A DNA stretch of 64,000 nt from Yersinia ruckeri ATCC 29473 (GCF_000754815.1 NZ_KN150747.1:2886896-2950895), one strand, 5' to 3'. Counted from the first letter of the stretch, positions 38,901 through 48,174 are shown. Translations and numbers: made by a program. Notes: generated by a model not told the origin, from the sequence alone.

Positions 38901-39941
38901 GCCAAAGGGCGTAAAGTCTATCAGGCAGTGCAGGCCGACAGTCAGGATGAAAAAGAGTGGCAACGCGGCACCTTTATTAAACCGACGCTGATCGAGCTGG
39001 AAAGTTTTGACGAGTTGCAGAAAGAAGTCTTCGGGCCGGTATTGCATGTAGTGCGTTTCCAACGTCAGAACCTAACGGCGCTGGTGGATCAGATTAATGC
39101 TTCAGGTTATGGCTTAACCTTAGGGATTCATACCCGTATTGATGAAACCATTGCCCGCGTAACCGAACGAGCCAAGGTCGGTAATCTCTACGTTAACCGT
39201 AATATGGTCGGTGCCGTTGTCGGTGTGCAACCTTTCGGCGGCGAAGGCCTGTCTGGCACGGGGCCAAAAGCCGGTGGCCCGCTGTATCTGTACCGCTTGC
39301 TGTGCAGCCGTCCAGAGGAAGCCGTCACCACAACGCTGAACCGTCAGGACCGCGAACACTCACAGGATGTGACCGTACGCACGTCATTGCTGACAGCACA
39401 TCATGCGTTGATCGGTTGGGCCAATGAGCAGAAGCATAACGATCTCGCGGCACTGGGTGAGCGTTATACCGAGCTGGCTCAGAGTGGCACCGTGCGTCTG
39501 CTGCCAGGGCCGACGGGTGAGCGTAACACCTATGCATTACTGCCGCGTGAGCGAGTATTGTGTCTGGCGGATAATGAGCAGGATATACTGATTCAACTGG
39601 CGGCAGTCATGTCGGTAGGCAGTCAGGTATTATGGCCGGATAACGGTATCCACAAGGATCTATTCCGTCGTTTACCCGTCGCGGTACAGGCACGCATTGC
39701 ATTGACAGTGGATTGGCAAAGTGACAAATCGGTATTTGACGCCGTGATTTATCATGGTGATGCCGATCAATTGCGTATGCTGTGTGAACAAGTGGCATTG
39801 CGTGATGGCGCGATTGTCTCGGTGCAAGGTTTTGCCCGCGGAGAAACCCACATCCTGCTGGAGCGTTTGTTGGTGGAGCACTCTCTGAGTGTCAACACTG
39901 CCGCTGCTGGGGGAAATGCCAGCCTGATGACCATTGGATGA
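35967..39941 (+). CDS. putA: Trifunctional PutA: repressor, proline dehydrogenase, P5C dehydrogenase
   Basis: 1324 residues from ATG 35967, the start that matches E. coli MGTTTMGVKLD and has AGGAG before it; the frame is open upstream to 35832. Ribbon-helix-helix DNA-binding domain at 1-47 (MGVKLDEATRDRIKTAA, WLIKQAIFNYLE). FAD proline dehydrogenase at about 260-610 with YDIGINIDAEEADRLEISLDL, RLVKGAYWD and THNAHTLA. Aldehyde dehydrogenase at about 650-1130 with ISPWNFPLAIF, FTGSTEVA and catalytic Cys in DSAGQRCSALR. It oxidises proline to glutamate on the membrane and represses put genes when reduced substrate is absent. Confidence 0.97.
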   Translation: MGSTTMGVKLDEATRDRIKTAAQRIDRTPHWLIKQAIFNYLERLEYGADMPEIPALAVVPLAETDDIMPQSAESAHQPFLDFAEQILPQSVTRAAITAAYRRPETEAIPMLLEQARLPAALADATHKLAYGIAEKLRNQKSAHGRAGIVQGLLQEFSLSSQEGVALMCLAEALLRIPDKPTRDALIRDKISHGNWHSHLGRSPSLFVNAATWGLLFTGRLVSTHNEAKLSSSLNRIIGKGGEPLIRKGVDMAMRLMGEQFVTGETIAEALANARKLEDKGFRYSYDMLGEAALTEADAQAYLIAYQQAIHAIGKASNGRGIYEGPGISIKLSALHPRYSRAQYERVMEQLYPRLLSLTLQARQYDIGINIDAEEADRLEISLDLLEKLCFEPQLAGWNGIGFVIQAYQKRCPFTIDAVIDMAQRSRRRLMIRLVKGAYWDSEIKRAQVDGLEGYPVYTRKVYTDVSYLACARKLLAVPSLIYPQFATHNAHTLAAIYHLAGNNYYPGQYEFQCLHGMGEPLYEQVVGKVADGKLNRPCRIYAPVGTHETLLAYLVRRLLENGANTSFVNRIADATLPLDELVADPVAAVEALAAAEGQLGLPHPRIPLPRELYGSDRTNSSGLDLSNEHRLASLSSALLTSATQVWRAEPIIDAERDQAGVEQPVINPAEPGDIVGYVREASADEVSRALDAAAAAGPIWFATPPTERAAILVRAAEMMEAQMQSLMGILVREAGKTFSNAIAEVREAVDFLHYYAGMVRDDFSNDSHRPLGPVVCISPWNFPLAIFSGQVAAALAAGNSVLAKPAEQTPLIAAQAVRILLEAGIPPGVLQLLPGQGNSVGAQLVNDARIRGVMFTGSTEVASILQRSIAGRLDPQGRPTPLIAETGGLNAMIVDSSALTEQVVTDVVASAFDSAGQRCSALRILCIQEDVAEHTLQMLRGAMAECRMGNPERLSTDIGPVIDSEAKAGIERHIQAMRAKGRKVYQAVQADSQDEKEWQRGTFIKPTLIELESFDELQKEVFGPVLHVVRFQRQNLTALVDQINASGYGLTLGIHTRIDETIARVTERAKVGNLYVNRNMVGAVVGVQPFGGEGLSGTGPKAGGPLYLYRLLCSRPEEAVTTTLNRQDREHSQDVTVRTSLLTAHHALIGWANEQKHNDLAALGERYTELAQSGTVRLLPGPTGERNTYALLPRERVLCLADNEQDILIQLAAVMSVGSQVLWPDNGIHKDLFRRLPVAVQARIALTVDWQSDKSVFDAVIYHGDADQLRMLCEQVALRDGAIVSVQGFARGETHILLERLLVEHSLSVNTAAAGGNASLMTIG

Positions 39942-40202
39942 TGGCTTGATTGTGGATTCTGTATTTGAAAAGAGGCCCTTCGGCGCCTCTGAGGCTCATA
40001 ACCAATGTGCTCGGCCGCGGTGAAAACCGGCAGGTCGTCAAGACGCCGTGAATACGTCCTTGTCGGCTCGTTCCGCGCTATCCTTGGCGCGGACGCTCGA
40101 CTCTTTTGCTGGTCTTCCCCTCCAGAGATCGCTGCATCGAGGTGGGTCAGTAGTGATAAGAAACTCCTCGGTGACTCGTAGCTCTGGTACAGACAAAAAA
40201 AC
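39942..40202. repeat. Structured spacer, candidate dispersed palindromic repeat
   Basis: 261 bases between convergent putA and tcyN. AGAGGC (39971-39976) pairs with GCCTCT (39985-39990). Further on, TCCGCGC and GCGCGGA (around 40071-40093) flank an 8-base loop. The GC-rich block 40010-40150 with phrases such as GACGCCGTGAATACGTCC is unlike coding DNA and has the look of an enterobacterial intergenic repeat. No second copy was noticed in this window, so the repeat status is a guess; the hairpins are seen. Confidence 0.45.
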
Positions 40203-40958
40203 TTATCTGTTGTTGAGAAACTGATCCAAAAACTGTTTCGTCCTTTGATGCTGAGGGTTGGCAAATAACGCCTTGGCAGAACCTTGCTCCACAATTTGCC
40301 CGTGATCCATAAAAATAACGCGATCGGCCACGTCGCGGGCAAAACGCATTTCATGGGTGACAATCACCATGGTGCGTCGCTCTTCCGCCAGAGCACGAAT
40401 CGTGTTCAACACTTCGGCCACCAGCTCTGGATCCAACGCCGAGGTCGGCTCATCGAACAAAATCACTTCCGGCTGCATTGCCAACGCTCGGGCAATCGCG
40501 ACACGCTGTTGCTGACCGCCGGAAAGACGCCGTGGAAAAGCATTTTCTTTACCGCTCAACCCCACTTTAGCCAGTAACTCCCGCGCCCGTTTCTCTGCCA
40601 GATCGCGTTTCTCACCTTTGACAATAACCGGCCCTTCAATAATATTTTCCATAACCGAACGATGCGGAAATAAATTGAAATTCTGAAACACAAACCCCAC
40701 TTGCTGCCGCAGCGCCCGTACCTGCTTTTGCTGCTGACTGATCGGTTTATTGCCGTCAATCTCAATATTACCCACGCGAATAGTGCCAGAACCCGGAGTT
40801 TCCAACAGATTGATACTCCGCAGCAAGGTAGTCTTACCCGAACCGCTTGGCCCAATGATCGCGACCACTTCGCCAGTATTTACCTGTAAATCGATACCGT
40901 GCAGTACCTGTTGACCGTTAAACTGCTTGGTCAATTTTTTCACTTCAATGGTACTCAT
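40203..40958 (-). CDS. tcyN: L-cystine ABC transporter ATPase
   Basis: 251 residues. Polar amino acid ABC ATPase: Walker [11 protein letters not shown]-loop VFQNFNLFPH, signature [15 protein letters not shown], Walker B VILFDEPTSALDPEL, switch His in IVTHEM. It drives cystine uptake with TcyL and TcyJ. Its ATG overlaps the tcyL stop by 4 bases. In E. coli this is YecC in the same fliAZ-linked cluster. Confidence 0.94.
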   Translation of the reverse strand: MSTIEVKKLTKQFNGQQVLHGIDLQVNTGEVVAIIGPSGSGKTTLLRSINLLETPGSGTIRVGNIEIDGNKPISQQQKQVRALRQQVGFVFQNFNLFPHRSVMENIIEGPVIVKGEKRDLAEKRARELLAKVGLSGKENAFPRRLSGGQQQRVAIARALAMQPEVILFDEPTSALDPELVAEVLNTIRALAEERRTMVIVTHEMRFARDVADRVIFMDHGQIVEQGSAKALFANPQHQRTKQFLDQFLNNR

Positions 40959-41623
40959 GGCGACTCCTGATCCTGACGATTAACATGTGCTTCTAAACGA
41001 TTCTGTAATGTAGAAAGCAACGTCGCCATAATCCAGTAAATCAGCGATGCCGCCAGATACATGGTGAAAACTTCTAATGTCCGCGAGGTGACCAACTGTG
41101 CCTGACGAAATAGCTCCGGTACCTGAATGGTGGCCGCCAGCGACGTGTCTTTGACCAGACCAATAAAGCTATTACCCAATGGCGGTAATGCCGTACGCCC
41201 CGCCTGTGGTAAAATCACTCGATACAGTGTTTGCCAGCGGGTCATGCCAATACTGGCTGCCGCTTCCCACTGCCCCTTCTCGATTGATGAGATCGCTGCT
41301 CTGAGTGTTTCAGAAGTATAAGCCGCCGTATTCAGCGACAAACCCATCAGCGCGGCGGGCATGGGGTCAAGCTCAATACCAAATTGCGGTAATCCGTAAT
41401 AGATCATAAATAGCTGAGCGATCAACGGCGTACCACGAAAAATAGAAACATAAAAGCGGGAAAACAGTGAAAAAGGTAAAAAAGAAGACAGGCGCATCAT
41501 CGCCAGCATAAAGCCTAACGCTAATCCCAGAAACATGCCCCCCAGACTGAGCTGGAGGGTTAACCAGGCACCTTTTAGTAAAAAGGGTGCTGAATCCAGC
41601 ACCAGTTGAATACTTTCTTGCAT
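40955..41623 (-). CDS. tcyL: L-cystine ABC transporter permease
   Basis: 222 residues with five or so membrane helices. The permease signature EAAASIGMTRWQTLYRVILPQ lies near 140-160, and the segment FRGTPLIAQLFMIYYGLPQF is typical of HisMQ-type permeases. Its start overlaps the tcyJ stop (TAATG), and its stop overlaps tcyN, so tcyJ-tcyL-tcyN are translationally coupled. E. coli name YecS. Confidence 0.94.
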   Translation of the reverse strand: MQESIQLVLDSAPFLLKGAWLTLQLSLGGMFLGLALGFMLAMMRLSSFLPFSLFSRFYVSIFRGTPLIAQLFMIYYGLPQFGIELDPMPAALMGLSLNTAAYTSETLRAAISSIEKGQWEAAASIGMTRWQTLYRVILPQAGRTALPPLGNSFIGLVKDTSLAATIQVPELFRQAQLVTSRTLEVFTMYLAASLIYWIMATLLSTLQNRLEAHVNRQDQESP

Positions 41624-42423
41624 TATTTAGTGACGTCCGCAGCAAAATACTTGTCAGAAATTTTGGCTAAAGTGCCATCTTTCTGCATTTCAGCAATAGC
41701 CTGATTAATAGCCGCCAACAGTTCCGGATTATTTTTACGCAACGCCACACCGGATTCCTGACGAGCAAACGCCGGACCAGCAGCGACCAAGGTATCACCG
41801 GTTTTTTTCACCAGATCCAGCGCCGCTAAACGATCGACCAAAATAGCGTCGGTACGACCTATTCGCAGATCCTGATATTTAGTTGGGTCATCATCATAGG
41901 TGCGAATATCGACACCTTTCAGATTGGCTCGCAACCATTGTTCATAGTTACTGCCCAAACCCACACCGACTTTCTTGCCCTGTAAGTCTTCCGGTTTGGT
42001 AAATTGGCCTTCATTGCCCTTTTTGGTCAGCACCTGAATACCGGATAGGGTGTAAGGCGTGGAGAAATCGTATTTCTTCTTACGATCTGCAGAGATGGTC
42101 ACCTGATTGATGGCCACATCAATACGTTTGGATTCCAACGAAGCCAACATGCCATCCCATTTGGTGGGTTGCAGTTTGGCTTTTACGCCCATGTGCTGCG
42201 CCAGCGCGTTAGCGAAATCCACCTCAAAACCGGTCAACTTGCCATCTTCGCCCTGGAAACTGAACGGCGGATAAGTGCCTTCCAGCCCGACAATCAGGAT
42301 GCCACGTTGCTTAACTTGATCCAGCAAGTCGCCAGCCGCATAGGATTTTACGTTCAAACCCGTTGCCAGTGCGACCGCCATCATACCCAGAACCATTCGA
42401 CGACGTACAATTGAAAAGCCCAT
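41623..42423 (-). CDS. tcyJ: Periplasmic cystine-binding protein
   Basis: 266 residues from ATG 42423, the E. coli TcyJ/FliY length; an upstream ATG at 42441 lacks a ribosome site. Signal peptide at 1-29 (RRRMVLGMMAVALATGLNVKSYA). Mature part has LLVGLEGTYPPF-like and DGKLTGFEVDFANALAQHMG blocks of family-3 solute-binding proteins, and RLAALDLVKKTGDT. It delivers cystine to TcyL/TcyN. Confidence 0.94.
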   Translation of the reverse strand: MGFSIVRRRMVLGMMAVALATGLNVKSYAAGDLLDQVKQRGILIVGLEGTYPPFSFQGEDGKLTGFEVDFANALAQHMGVKAKLQPTKWDGMLASLESKRIDVAINQVTISADRKKKYDFSTPYTLSGIQVLTKKGNEGQFTKPEDLQGKKVGVGLGSNYEQWLRANLKGVDIRTYDDDPTKYQDLRIGRTDAILVDRLAALDLVKKTGDTLVAAGPAFARQESGVALRKNNPELLAAINQAIAEMQKDGTLAKISDKYFAADVTK

Positions 42424-42541
42424 AGTTACCCCGGTTGTCATGTTTATCGTTTTGATATCGCTACGTTATCACCACCATGAATCAAATAAAGGAATATAAC
42501 CTGATAACTATAGTTCAAAATGGAATAGCTAATACTCGAAT

Positions 42542-43531
42542 TTATATATCGGGATGATAGGCAAATAGCGCAGGAGCACCACCAGTATGGATAAACAGAA
42601 CCGGTCCATTATCGCGGAAACGCTGCTGTGCCAACCCATCGATCAAACCAGCCATCGCTTTGCCAGTGTAAACCGGATCAAGCAATACCCCTTCCTGCTG
42701 CGCCAATAGCTGCACTGCCGCCATCCCTTCGTCATTAGGAATACCGTATTGTGGGCCGAAGTATTCATCCCATAAATTAATCTCGGATACTGCAGAAATG
42801 CCTAACGACAGCGCCAAATCCCGTTGAATCTGCGCCACTTTTGGCCGTTGTTCTGCCGCTTTGCGTGAAACCGTCACGCCAATCAGTTCGACTTCCGGTA
42901 ACAGTTGTTGCAATCCTACCGCCAGACCGGCATGAGTACCCGCACTACCCGAGGCCACAACCACTGAGCCAAAGTGAACCTGGCCTTGAGACTGGGCGGC
43001 AATTTCCAGCGCACACTGTATGTAGCCTAGAGCGCCGAGGGCATTGGAGCCGCCAACCGGCACGACATAAGGGCGGAAACCCTGCCCTTCTAAGCGGGTG
43101 GCCAATTCAGCTAACTGAGCATTCGGATCCACCAAGCCATCACACATCACCACTTCGGCACCAAATAGATTTAACAACAACCGATTGCCATTGGTCAGAT
43201 AGTTCTCGGCCTCAGTACCCATCGGATTTTCCAGCAGTGCCACACAGTGCAACCCGAATTTGGCGGCGACCGCAGCAGTCTGTCGCACATGATTCGATTG
43301 AATCGCCCCTGCGGTTACCAAGGTGTCGGCACCTTGTTGTAGTGCATCGGCGACCAGAAACTCCAGTTTACGTAACTTATTGCCACCTAAGGCGATCGGT
43401 GTAACGTCATCCCGCTTGATGTATATTTCGCGGCCAAGATAGTCAGACAGTCGGGAGAGTTTCTCTAGGGGCGTGGGATTTCCCACCAGATCCAGACGTG
43501 GAAATTGCGCCAATTTTTGCTGAAGTATCAC
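42542..43531 (-). CDS. dcyD: D-cysteine desulfhydrase
   Basis: 329 residues, PLP-dependent fold-II enzyme of the ACC deaminase family. PLP Lys in [14 protein letters not shown] (near residue 52), [12 protein letters not shown] binds the cofactor phosphate region, and [14 protein letters not shown] contacts the carboxylate. It splits D-cysteine to pyruvate, H2S and ammonia. It lies between fliZ and tcyJ here, whereas E. coli has tcyJ first and dcyD second, so the order of the two is swapped. About 100 bases separate it from tcyJ. Confidence 0.93.
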   Translation of the reverse strand: MILQQKLAQFPRLDLVGNPTPLEKLSRLSDYLGREIYIKRDDVTPIALGGNKLRKLEFLVADALQQGADTLVTAGAIQSNHVRQTAAVAAKFGLHCVALLENPMGTEAENYLTNGNRLLLNLFGAEVVMCDGLVDPNAQLAELATRLEGQGFRPYVVPVGGSNALGALGYIQCALEIAAQSQGQVHFGSVVVASGSAGTHAGLAVGLQQLLPEVELIGVTVSRKAAEQRPKVAQIQRDLALSLGISAVSEINLWDEYFGPQYGIPNDEGMAAVQLLAQQEGVLLDPVYTGKAMAGLIDGLAQQRFRDNGPVLFIHTGGAPALFAYHPDI

Positions 43532-43641
43532 CGAGTCCTCCGAAAGGAATAAAATAGAACGACTCTATAGATTTATCAGATGTCAGAAAATTAATCACTG
43601 ACTTTTAGCAAAGGTTAAATAGCTTATTAAAAGGATGTAAA

Positions 43642-43680
43642 TAAAAATGCCCAACAGGACATATTTCACCGTCGGGCATT
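43642..43680 (-). terminator. Terminator of the fliAZ transcript
   Basis: On the minus strand AATGCCC (43680-43674) pairs with GGGCATT (43652-43646), with CGACGG...CCTGTTG-like inner pairing, followed by TTTATTT. It sits 20 bases after the fliZ stop and separates flagellar regulators from dcyD-tcyJLN. Confidence 0.8.
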
Positions 43681-43699
43681 AATCAATATTTAAATAAAA

Positions 43700-44209
43700 T
43701 TAGTAAGTTTTTTGCCAGGCTAAATATTGATCGTATTTTCGCAACGCAATACGATAATTATTATGTGCTGCATTAGGCAGATCATCGATAATTCGCTGAT
43801 GTATAGTCTCGCTGGCAAATTTCTCCGCCGGATAATTGCTGGCCACCAGCATTTCATCCAAACGACGCAGACGCACCACATATTCCCGTACAGTGCTGTG
43901 ACTCATTTCAGTCTGTTCAAATAAATATTGCTTGAACGCCATAATATCGAAATAACCCGGTGAGCTATTACAGTATATTTCACTGCAAAAGCGGCACAGC
44001 GCCGTCAGCTCATTTTGCAGACTCAGCCACACCTGATCATCGATCGGTTGATCCATGCCAGCGATCGCTTCTTTATTGATGATTTGTCCGCGAAAAACCA
44101 ATGCCATGCGATCTAACTGCTTGTGGCAGTGGGAACAATGGGTTTGCGTGTGTTTGTAGTCTTTGAGGTAACGGCTTAGGGGCCTTTTTTTTAAGATAAG
44201 TCCAGACAT
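43700..44209 (-). CDS. fliZ: Flagellar/curli regulator FliZ
   Basis: 169 residues from ATG 44209 (a 44233 start would add an unconserved stretch). KKRPLSRYLKDYKHTQTHCSHC and FDIMAFKQYLFEQTEMS, VREYVVRLRRLDEM are the core of enterobacterial FliZ, which resembles a phage-integrase core-binding domain. It antagonises sigma-S promoters and raises FlhDC activity. About 14 residues shorter at the C-terminus than E. coli FliZ. Second gene of the fliAZ operon. Confidence 0.9.
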   Translation of the reverse strand: MSGLILKKRPLSRYLKDYKHTQTHCSHCHKQLDRMALVFRGQIINKEAIAGMDQPIDDQVWLSLQNELTALCRFCSEIYCNSSPGYFDIMAFKQYLFEQTEMSHSTVREYVVRLRRLDEMLVASNYPAEKFASETIHQRIIDDLPNAAHNNYRIALRKYDQYLAWQKTY

Positions 44210-44264
44210 AAGAAGACCTGCAACAATTAACATGGAGCAAAAAATAAAATTGAGCGAAAATGAA

Positions 44265-44987
44265 TTAAGCGTCGTTATTCAGACGGGCACGTAAGCGTTT
44301 AATCGCCTGGCTATGAAGCTGGCTAACGCGAGATTCACCCACCTCCAGCACGGCACCGATTTCTTTCAGGTTCAGCTCTTCCTGGTAATACAGCGTCAGC
44401 ACCATTTTTTCGCGTTCAGGTAAAGCCTCAATGGCTTCAATCACGCGCTGACGTAGATTCCCTTCCAACAGTTGTTGCAATGGATTGGCATCGTCTAGCC
44501 CATCCAGAACAGGTTCAACACTTTCACCATGCTCTTCCCGCCACTCATCATAAGAGAACAGCTGGCTATTATTGGTATCCAGCAAGATCTGCCGATACTC
44601 CACCAGACTGATATCCAGAATCTGAGCGACTTCCTGCTCGCTCGCTGGGCGTCCCACTTTCTGTTCAACCTGACGCATTGCTTGTGCCACTTCGCGGGCA
44701 TTACGACGAACGCTGCGCGGTGCCCAATCGCGGCTGCGCAGTTCGTCCAGCATGGCTCCACGGATGCGCTGTACCGCATAAGTCGTAAAAGCGGTTCCTT
44801 GCAGAGCATCGTAGCGCTCTACCGCATTCAGCAGACCAATGCCACCGGCTTGTAGTAGATCATCCAGCTCAACACTGGCTGGCAGGCGTACCTGCAAACG
44901 CAACGCCTCATGACGCACTAGTGGAACGTAGCGTTGCCAGAGGGAATTTTTATCCATCACGCCTTCGGCGGTATACAGATCGCTCAC
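44265..44987 (-). CDS. fliA: Flagellar sigma factor 28
   Basis: 240 residues from GTG 44987, chosen because E. coli fliA also starts with GTG at the matching place (xSLYTAEGVMDK) and AGGTG lies 9 bases before. Region 2 (ELDDLLQAGGIGLLNAVERYD, TFTTYAVQRIRGAMLDELR-like), region 3 and region 4 helix-turn-helix (LNLKEIGAVLEVGESRVSQL). It directs RNA polymerase to TAAA-N15-GCCGATAA promoters, several of which are in this window, and is held by FlgM until the hook is complete. Confidence 0.97.
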   Translation of the reverse strand: MSDLYTAEGVMDKNSLWQRYVPLVRHEALRLQVRLPASVELDDLLQAGGIGLLNAVERYDALQGTAFTTYAVQRIRGAMLDELRSRDWAPRSVRRNAREVAQAMRQVEQKVGRPASEQEVAQILDISLVEYRQILLDTNNSQLFSYDEWREEHGESVEPVLDGLDDANPLQQLLEGNLRQRVIEAIEALPEREKMVLTLYYQEELNLKEIGAVLEVGESRVSQLHSQAIKRLRARLNNDA

Positions 44988-45174
44988 GATGACAGGCACC
45001 TAGGGTAAGAGAGTCATACCATTATCCTGTCAGGGCATGCAGACAATCGCCGGAATAGACATAGAAAAAGGCGGCTATTTACCTTATGCGCTTTTTTAGT
45101 TCGAGAGTGACAAAAAATTTCTGTATAAAATAGTTGGCTCAGATCAATTTAAACCGGCACCACAGCACGTTTGA

Positions 45175-45297
45175 CTACAACAGTCGTTGCAAAAGAGATA
45201 AATCGTCGCTCACTTTAACCTGATCGATTTCCTGAATAAAATCGGCGATAGCCTGGGCTATGGTGTTGGCAAAAAGTGTGATCCGTGTAAAAAACCA
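45175..45297 (-). pseudogene. Orphan C-terminal coding fragment
   Basis: On the minus strand a short open frame ends FANTIAQAIADFIQEIDQVK then VSDDLSLLQRLL and a TAG at 45175. Codon choice is like that of real genes here, but the frame opens with a stop at 45298 and has no start. It is probably the tail of a gene once lying between fliA and the flagellins. I do not recognise the family. Otherwise the 400 bases 44988-45396 hold the fliA promoter and a terminator. Confidence 0.4.
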
Positions 45298-45350
45298 TCA
45301 AGAAATTTAATTTTTGCTTTTTATCGCTGTGTGCTACGTACCGATAAGAT

Positions 45351-45375
45351 AAAAGGCGGCGAAATACCGCCTTTT
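45351..45375 (-). terminator. Terminator of flagellin gene 1
   Basis: AAAAGGCGG (45351-45359) pairs with CCGCCTTTT (45367-45375) over a 7-base loop; T-rich on both sides. It follows the flagellin stop by about 20 bases on the minus strand. Confidence 0.85.
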
Positions 45376-45396
45376 GTTATTTAAAACATAACCCAA

Positions 45397-46686
45397 TTAA
45401 CGCAGCAGAGACAAGACAGTCTGTGGAACCTGGTTAGCCTGAGCCAATACAGAAGTCCCGGCTTGTTGCAGGATCTGCGCACGGCTCATGTTGGAAACTT
45501 CGGTAGAGTAATCCGCATCTTGGATACGGCTACGGGCTGAAGTCAGGTTGTTCACGGTGTTGTTCAGATTAGTGATGGTAGACTCAAAACGGTTCTGGGA
45601 CGCACCCAGTGAACTGCGCTGAGAATCAACCGCTTTCAATGCCGCATCGATATCAGCCAGTGGGGTTGTACCCGCAGCTGTACCTGCTGCACCACCGGAC
45701 ACGTTACCTTTCAATACGTCAAAACCTTTGGCTTCAACGGAACGCAAATTGCCATTAACCACTGCACCAGTATTGGCATTAGCGGCAACAGCAGCATCTT
45801 TAGCTGCTTTAACTTCAGCGGCTGTTTTCGCTACAGTGTAGTTTTCGCCATTTGCCGCAGCGTTATACACGCCACTTTTCACATTGGCTTTCTGCTCAGT
45901 AGTCAAATCAGTACCAAACTTGGCTGAGCTGACAGCAGTACCCAAATCAGCACCCGCTTTTAAACCCAGAGCCGTGGTTAACGCCCCTTTTGCCGTGACC
46001 ACAGCCGCATCATTAGCGGCAGCCTTAACGTCGGTCGTAAATTTGGTCAGTGCAGTGTTGATTTCTGCTTCAGTTTTTCCTGACAGCGTTTGCGCTACCG
46101 TTTCATTGGCTTTCTGTACTAAAGTCGCGGTGTTGACAACATCAGATGAAGTACCACCGGCACCGGCAGTCGCCAGGTTCCAGCCCGCGCTTGAACCAAT
46201 TTCGATATTGATTTTCTGGGCATCTTGCGAACCCACCTGGAAAGCATATTCTGCGTTGGCTGCCGTGCGGTTATCCAAGACTTTAATGCCGTTGAAATCG
46301 GTTTGTTTGGTGACGCGGTTGATTTCTTCCATACGCTGGTTAACTTCAGACTGGATGGAATCGATATCAGAGGCAGAGTTAGAGCTGTTCTGCGCCTGCA
46401 CGGTCAGGTCACGGACACGTTGCAGGTTGTTGTTGATTTCGCCCAACGCGCCTTCAGCGGTCTGAGACAGTGAAATACCGTCGTTGGCGTTACGTGCTGC
46501 CTGAGTCAGGCCGTTGATGTTAGAGGTGAAACGGTTGGCAATCGCCTGACCCGCTGCATCATCTTTAGCGCTGTTGATGCGCAGACCGGAAGACAAACGC
46601 TCAATGGCGGTGCCTAAAGAGCCCTGGGATTTGTTCAGGTTGTTCTGGGTCAGCAAAGACAGGCTGTTAGTGTTAATGACCGCCAT
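45397..46686 (-). CDS. fliC: Flagellin, copy 1
   Basis: 429 residues. The conserved D0/D1 N-terminus ([40 protein letters not shown]) and C-terminus ([20 protein letters not shown], ending [10 protein letters not shown]) frame a short variable region at about 175-345 rich in Ala, Thr and Lys. No cysteine, as usual. It is exported through the flagellar type III system and polymerises into the filament. It has its own sigma-28 promoter (46762-46788) and terminator. Identical to copy 2. Confidence 0.96.
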   Translation of the reverse strand: MAVINTNSLSLLTQNNLNKSQGSLGTAIERLSSGLRINSAKDDAAGQAIANRFTSNINGLTQAARNANDGISLSQTAEGALGEINNNLQRVRDLTVQAQNSSNSASDIDSIQSEVNQRMEEINRVTKQTDFNGIKVLDNRTAANAEYAFQVGSQDAQKINIEIGSSAGWNLATAGAGGTSSDVVNTATLVQKANETVAQTLSGKTEAEINTALTKFTTDVKAAANDAAVVTAKGALTTALGLKAGADLGTAVSSAKFGTDLTTEQKANVKSGVYNAAANGENYTVAKTAAEVKAAKDAAVAANANTGAVVNGNLRSVEAKGFDVLKGNVSGGAAGTAAGTTPLADIDAALKAVDSQRSSLGASQNRFESTITNLNNTVNNLTSARSRIQDADYSTEVSNMSRAQILQQAGTSVLAQANQVPQTVLSLLR

Positions 46687-46761
46687 GGTATTAATTCCTT
46701 TAAATATGTTTCGGCTAAGGTTTAGGCTGATTGCCTACGGCTTTAATTACCGTCCACATAT

Positions 46762-46788
46762 TTATCGGCAACAACACTGATAGCTTTA
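46762..46788 (-). promoter_or_regulatory. Sigma-28 promoter of flagellin copy 1
   Basis: On the minus strand TAAA (46788-46785), a 15-base spacer, and a perfect GCCGATAA (46769-46762). It is 76 bases before the start codon. Confidence 0.95.
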
Positions 46789-46835
46789 ATGAATTATTCA
46801 ATTTTCTCACGAATAACCCACTGAATCGCAGAGAC

Positions 46836-46862
46836 AAAAAAGCCCCCGCCAAAGCGGAGGCT
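46836..46862 (-). terminator. Terminator of flagellin copy 2
   Basis: On the minus strand AGCCTCCGC, loop, GCGGGGGCT followed by TTTTT (46862 to 46836); one G-T type mismatch in the stem. It separates copy 2 from copy 1. Confidence 0.88.
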
Positions 46863-46884
46863 TGATAGCATTGCCAAGCTGAAA

Positions 46885-48174
46885 TTAACGCAGCAGAGAC
46901 AAGACAGTCTGTGGAACCTGGTTAGCCTGAGCCAATACAGAAGTCCCGGCTTGTTGCAGGATCTGCGCACGGCTCATGTTGGAAACTTCGGTAGAGTAAT
47001 CCGCATCTTGGATACGGCTACGGGCTGAAGTCAGGTTGTTCACGGTGTTGTTCAGATTAGTGATGGTAGACTCAAAACGGTTCTGGGACGCACCCAGTGA
47101 ACTGCGCTGAGAATCAACCGCTTTCAATGCCGCATCGATATCAGCCAGTGGGGTTGTACCCGCAGCTGTACCTGCTGCACCACCGGACACGTTACCTTTC
47201 AATACGTCAAAACCTTTGGCTTCAACGGAACGCAAATTGCCATTAACCACTGCACCAGTATTGGCATTAGCGGCAACAGCAGCATCTTTAGCTGCTTTAA
47301 CTTCAGCGGCTGTTTTCGCTACAGTGTAGTTTTCGCCATTTGCCGCAGCGTTATACACGCCACTTTTCACATTGGCTTTCTGCTCAGTAGTCAAATCAGT
47401 ACCAAACTTGGCTGAGCTGACAGCAGTACCCAAATCAGCACCCGCTTTTAAACCCAGAGCCGTGGTTAACGCCCCTTTTGCCGTGACCACAGCCGCATCA
47501 TTAGCGGCAGCCTTAACGTCGGTCGTAAATTTGGTCAGTGCAGTGTTGATTTCTGCTTCAGTTTTTCCTGACAGCGTTTGCGCTACCGTTTCATTGGCTT
47601 TCTGTACTAAAGTCGCGGTGTTGACAACATCAGATGAAGTACCACCGGCACCGGCAGTCGCCAGGTTCCAGCCCGCGCTTGAACCAATTTCGATATTGAT
47701 TTTCTGGGCATCTTGCGAACCCACCTGGAAAGCATATTCTGCGTTGGCTGCCGTGCGGTTATCCAAGACTTTAATGCCGTTGAAATCGGTTTGTTTGGTG
47801 ACGCGGTTGATTTCTTCCATACGCTGGTTAACTTCAGACTGGATGGAATCGATATCAGAGGCAGAGTTAGAGCTGTTCTGCGCCTGCACGGTCAGGTCAC
47901 GGACACGTTGCAGGTTGTTGTTGATTTCGCCCAACGCGCCTTCAGCGGTCTGAGACAGTGAAATACCGTCGTTGGCGTTACGTGCTGCCTGAGTCAGGCC
48001 GTTGATGTTAGAGGTGAAACGGTTGGCAATCGCCTGACCCGCTGCATCATCTTTAGCGCTGTTGATGCGCAGACCGGAAGACAAACGCTCAATGGCGGTG
48101 CCTAAAGAGCCCTGGGATTTGTTCAGGTTGTTCTGGGTCAGCAAAGACAGGCTGTTAGTGTTAATGACCGCCAT
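46885..48174 (-). CDS. fliC: Flagellin, copy 2
   Basis: 429 residues, identical in sequence to copy 1, with the same promoter and spacer. The two copies therefore cannot give antigenic difference; they raise flagellin dosage or keep each other identical by recombination. Only the middle variable region distinguishes this pair from copy 3. Confidence 0.96.
   Translation of the reverse strand: MAVINTNSLSLLTQNNLNKSQGSLGTAIERLSSGLRINSAKDDAAGQAIANRFTSNINGLTQAARNANDGISLSQTAEGALGEINNNLQRVRDLTVQAQNSSNSASDIDSIQSEVNQRMEEINRVTKQTDFNGIKVLDNRTAANAEYAFQVGSQDAQKINIEIGSSAGWNLATAGAGGTSSDVVNTATLVQKANETVAQTLSGKTEAEINTALTKFTTDVKAAANDAAVVTAKGALTTALGLKAGADLGTAVSSAKFGTDLTTEQKANVKSGVYNAAANGENYTVAKTAAEVKAAKDAAVAANANTGAVVNGNLRSVEAKGFDVLKGNVSGGAAGTAAGTTPLADIDAALKAVDSQRSSLGASQNRFESTITNLNNTVNNLTSARSRIQDADYSTEVSNMSRAQILQQAGTSVLAQANQVPQTVLSLLR

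Noticed and set aside
45884-46465. 193-codon plus-strand frame inside flagellin copy 1 (and its twin at 47372-47953)
   Set aside because: It is antisense to a well-supported flagellin gene, is a by-product of its Ala/Thr-rich codons, and has no ribosome site or domain.
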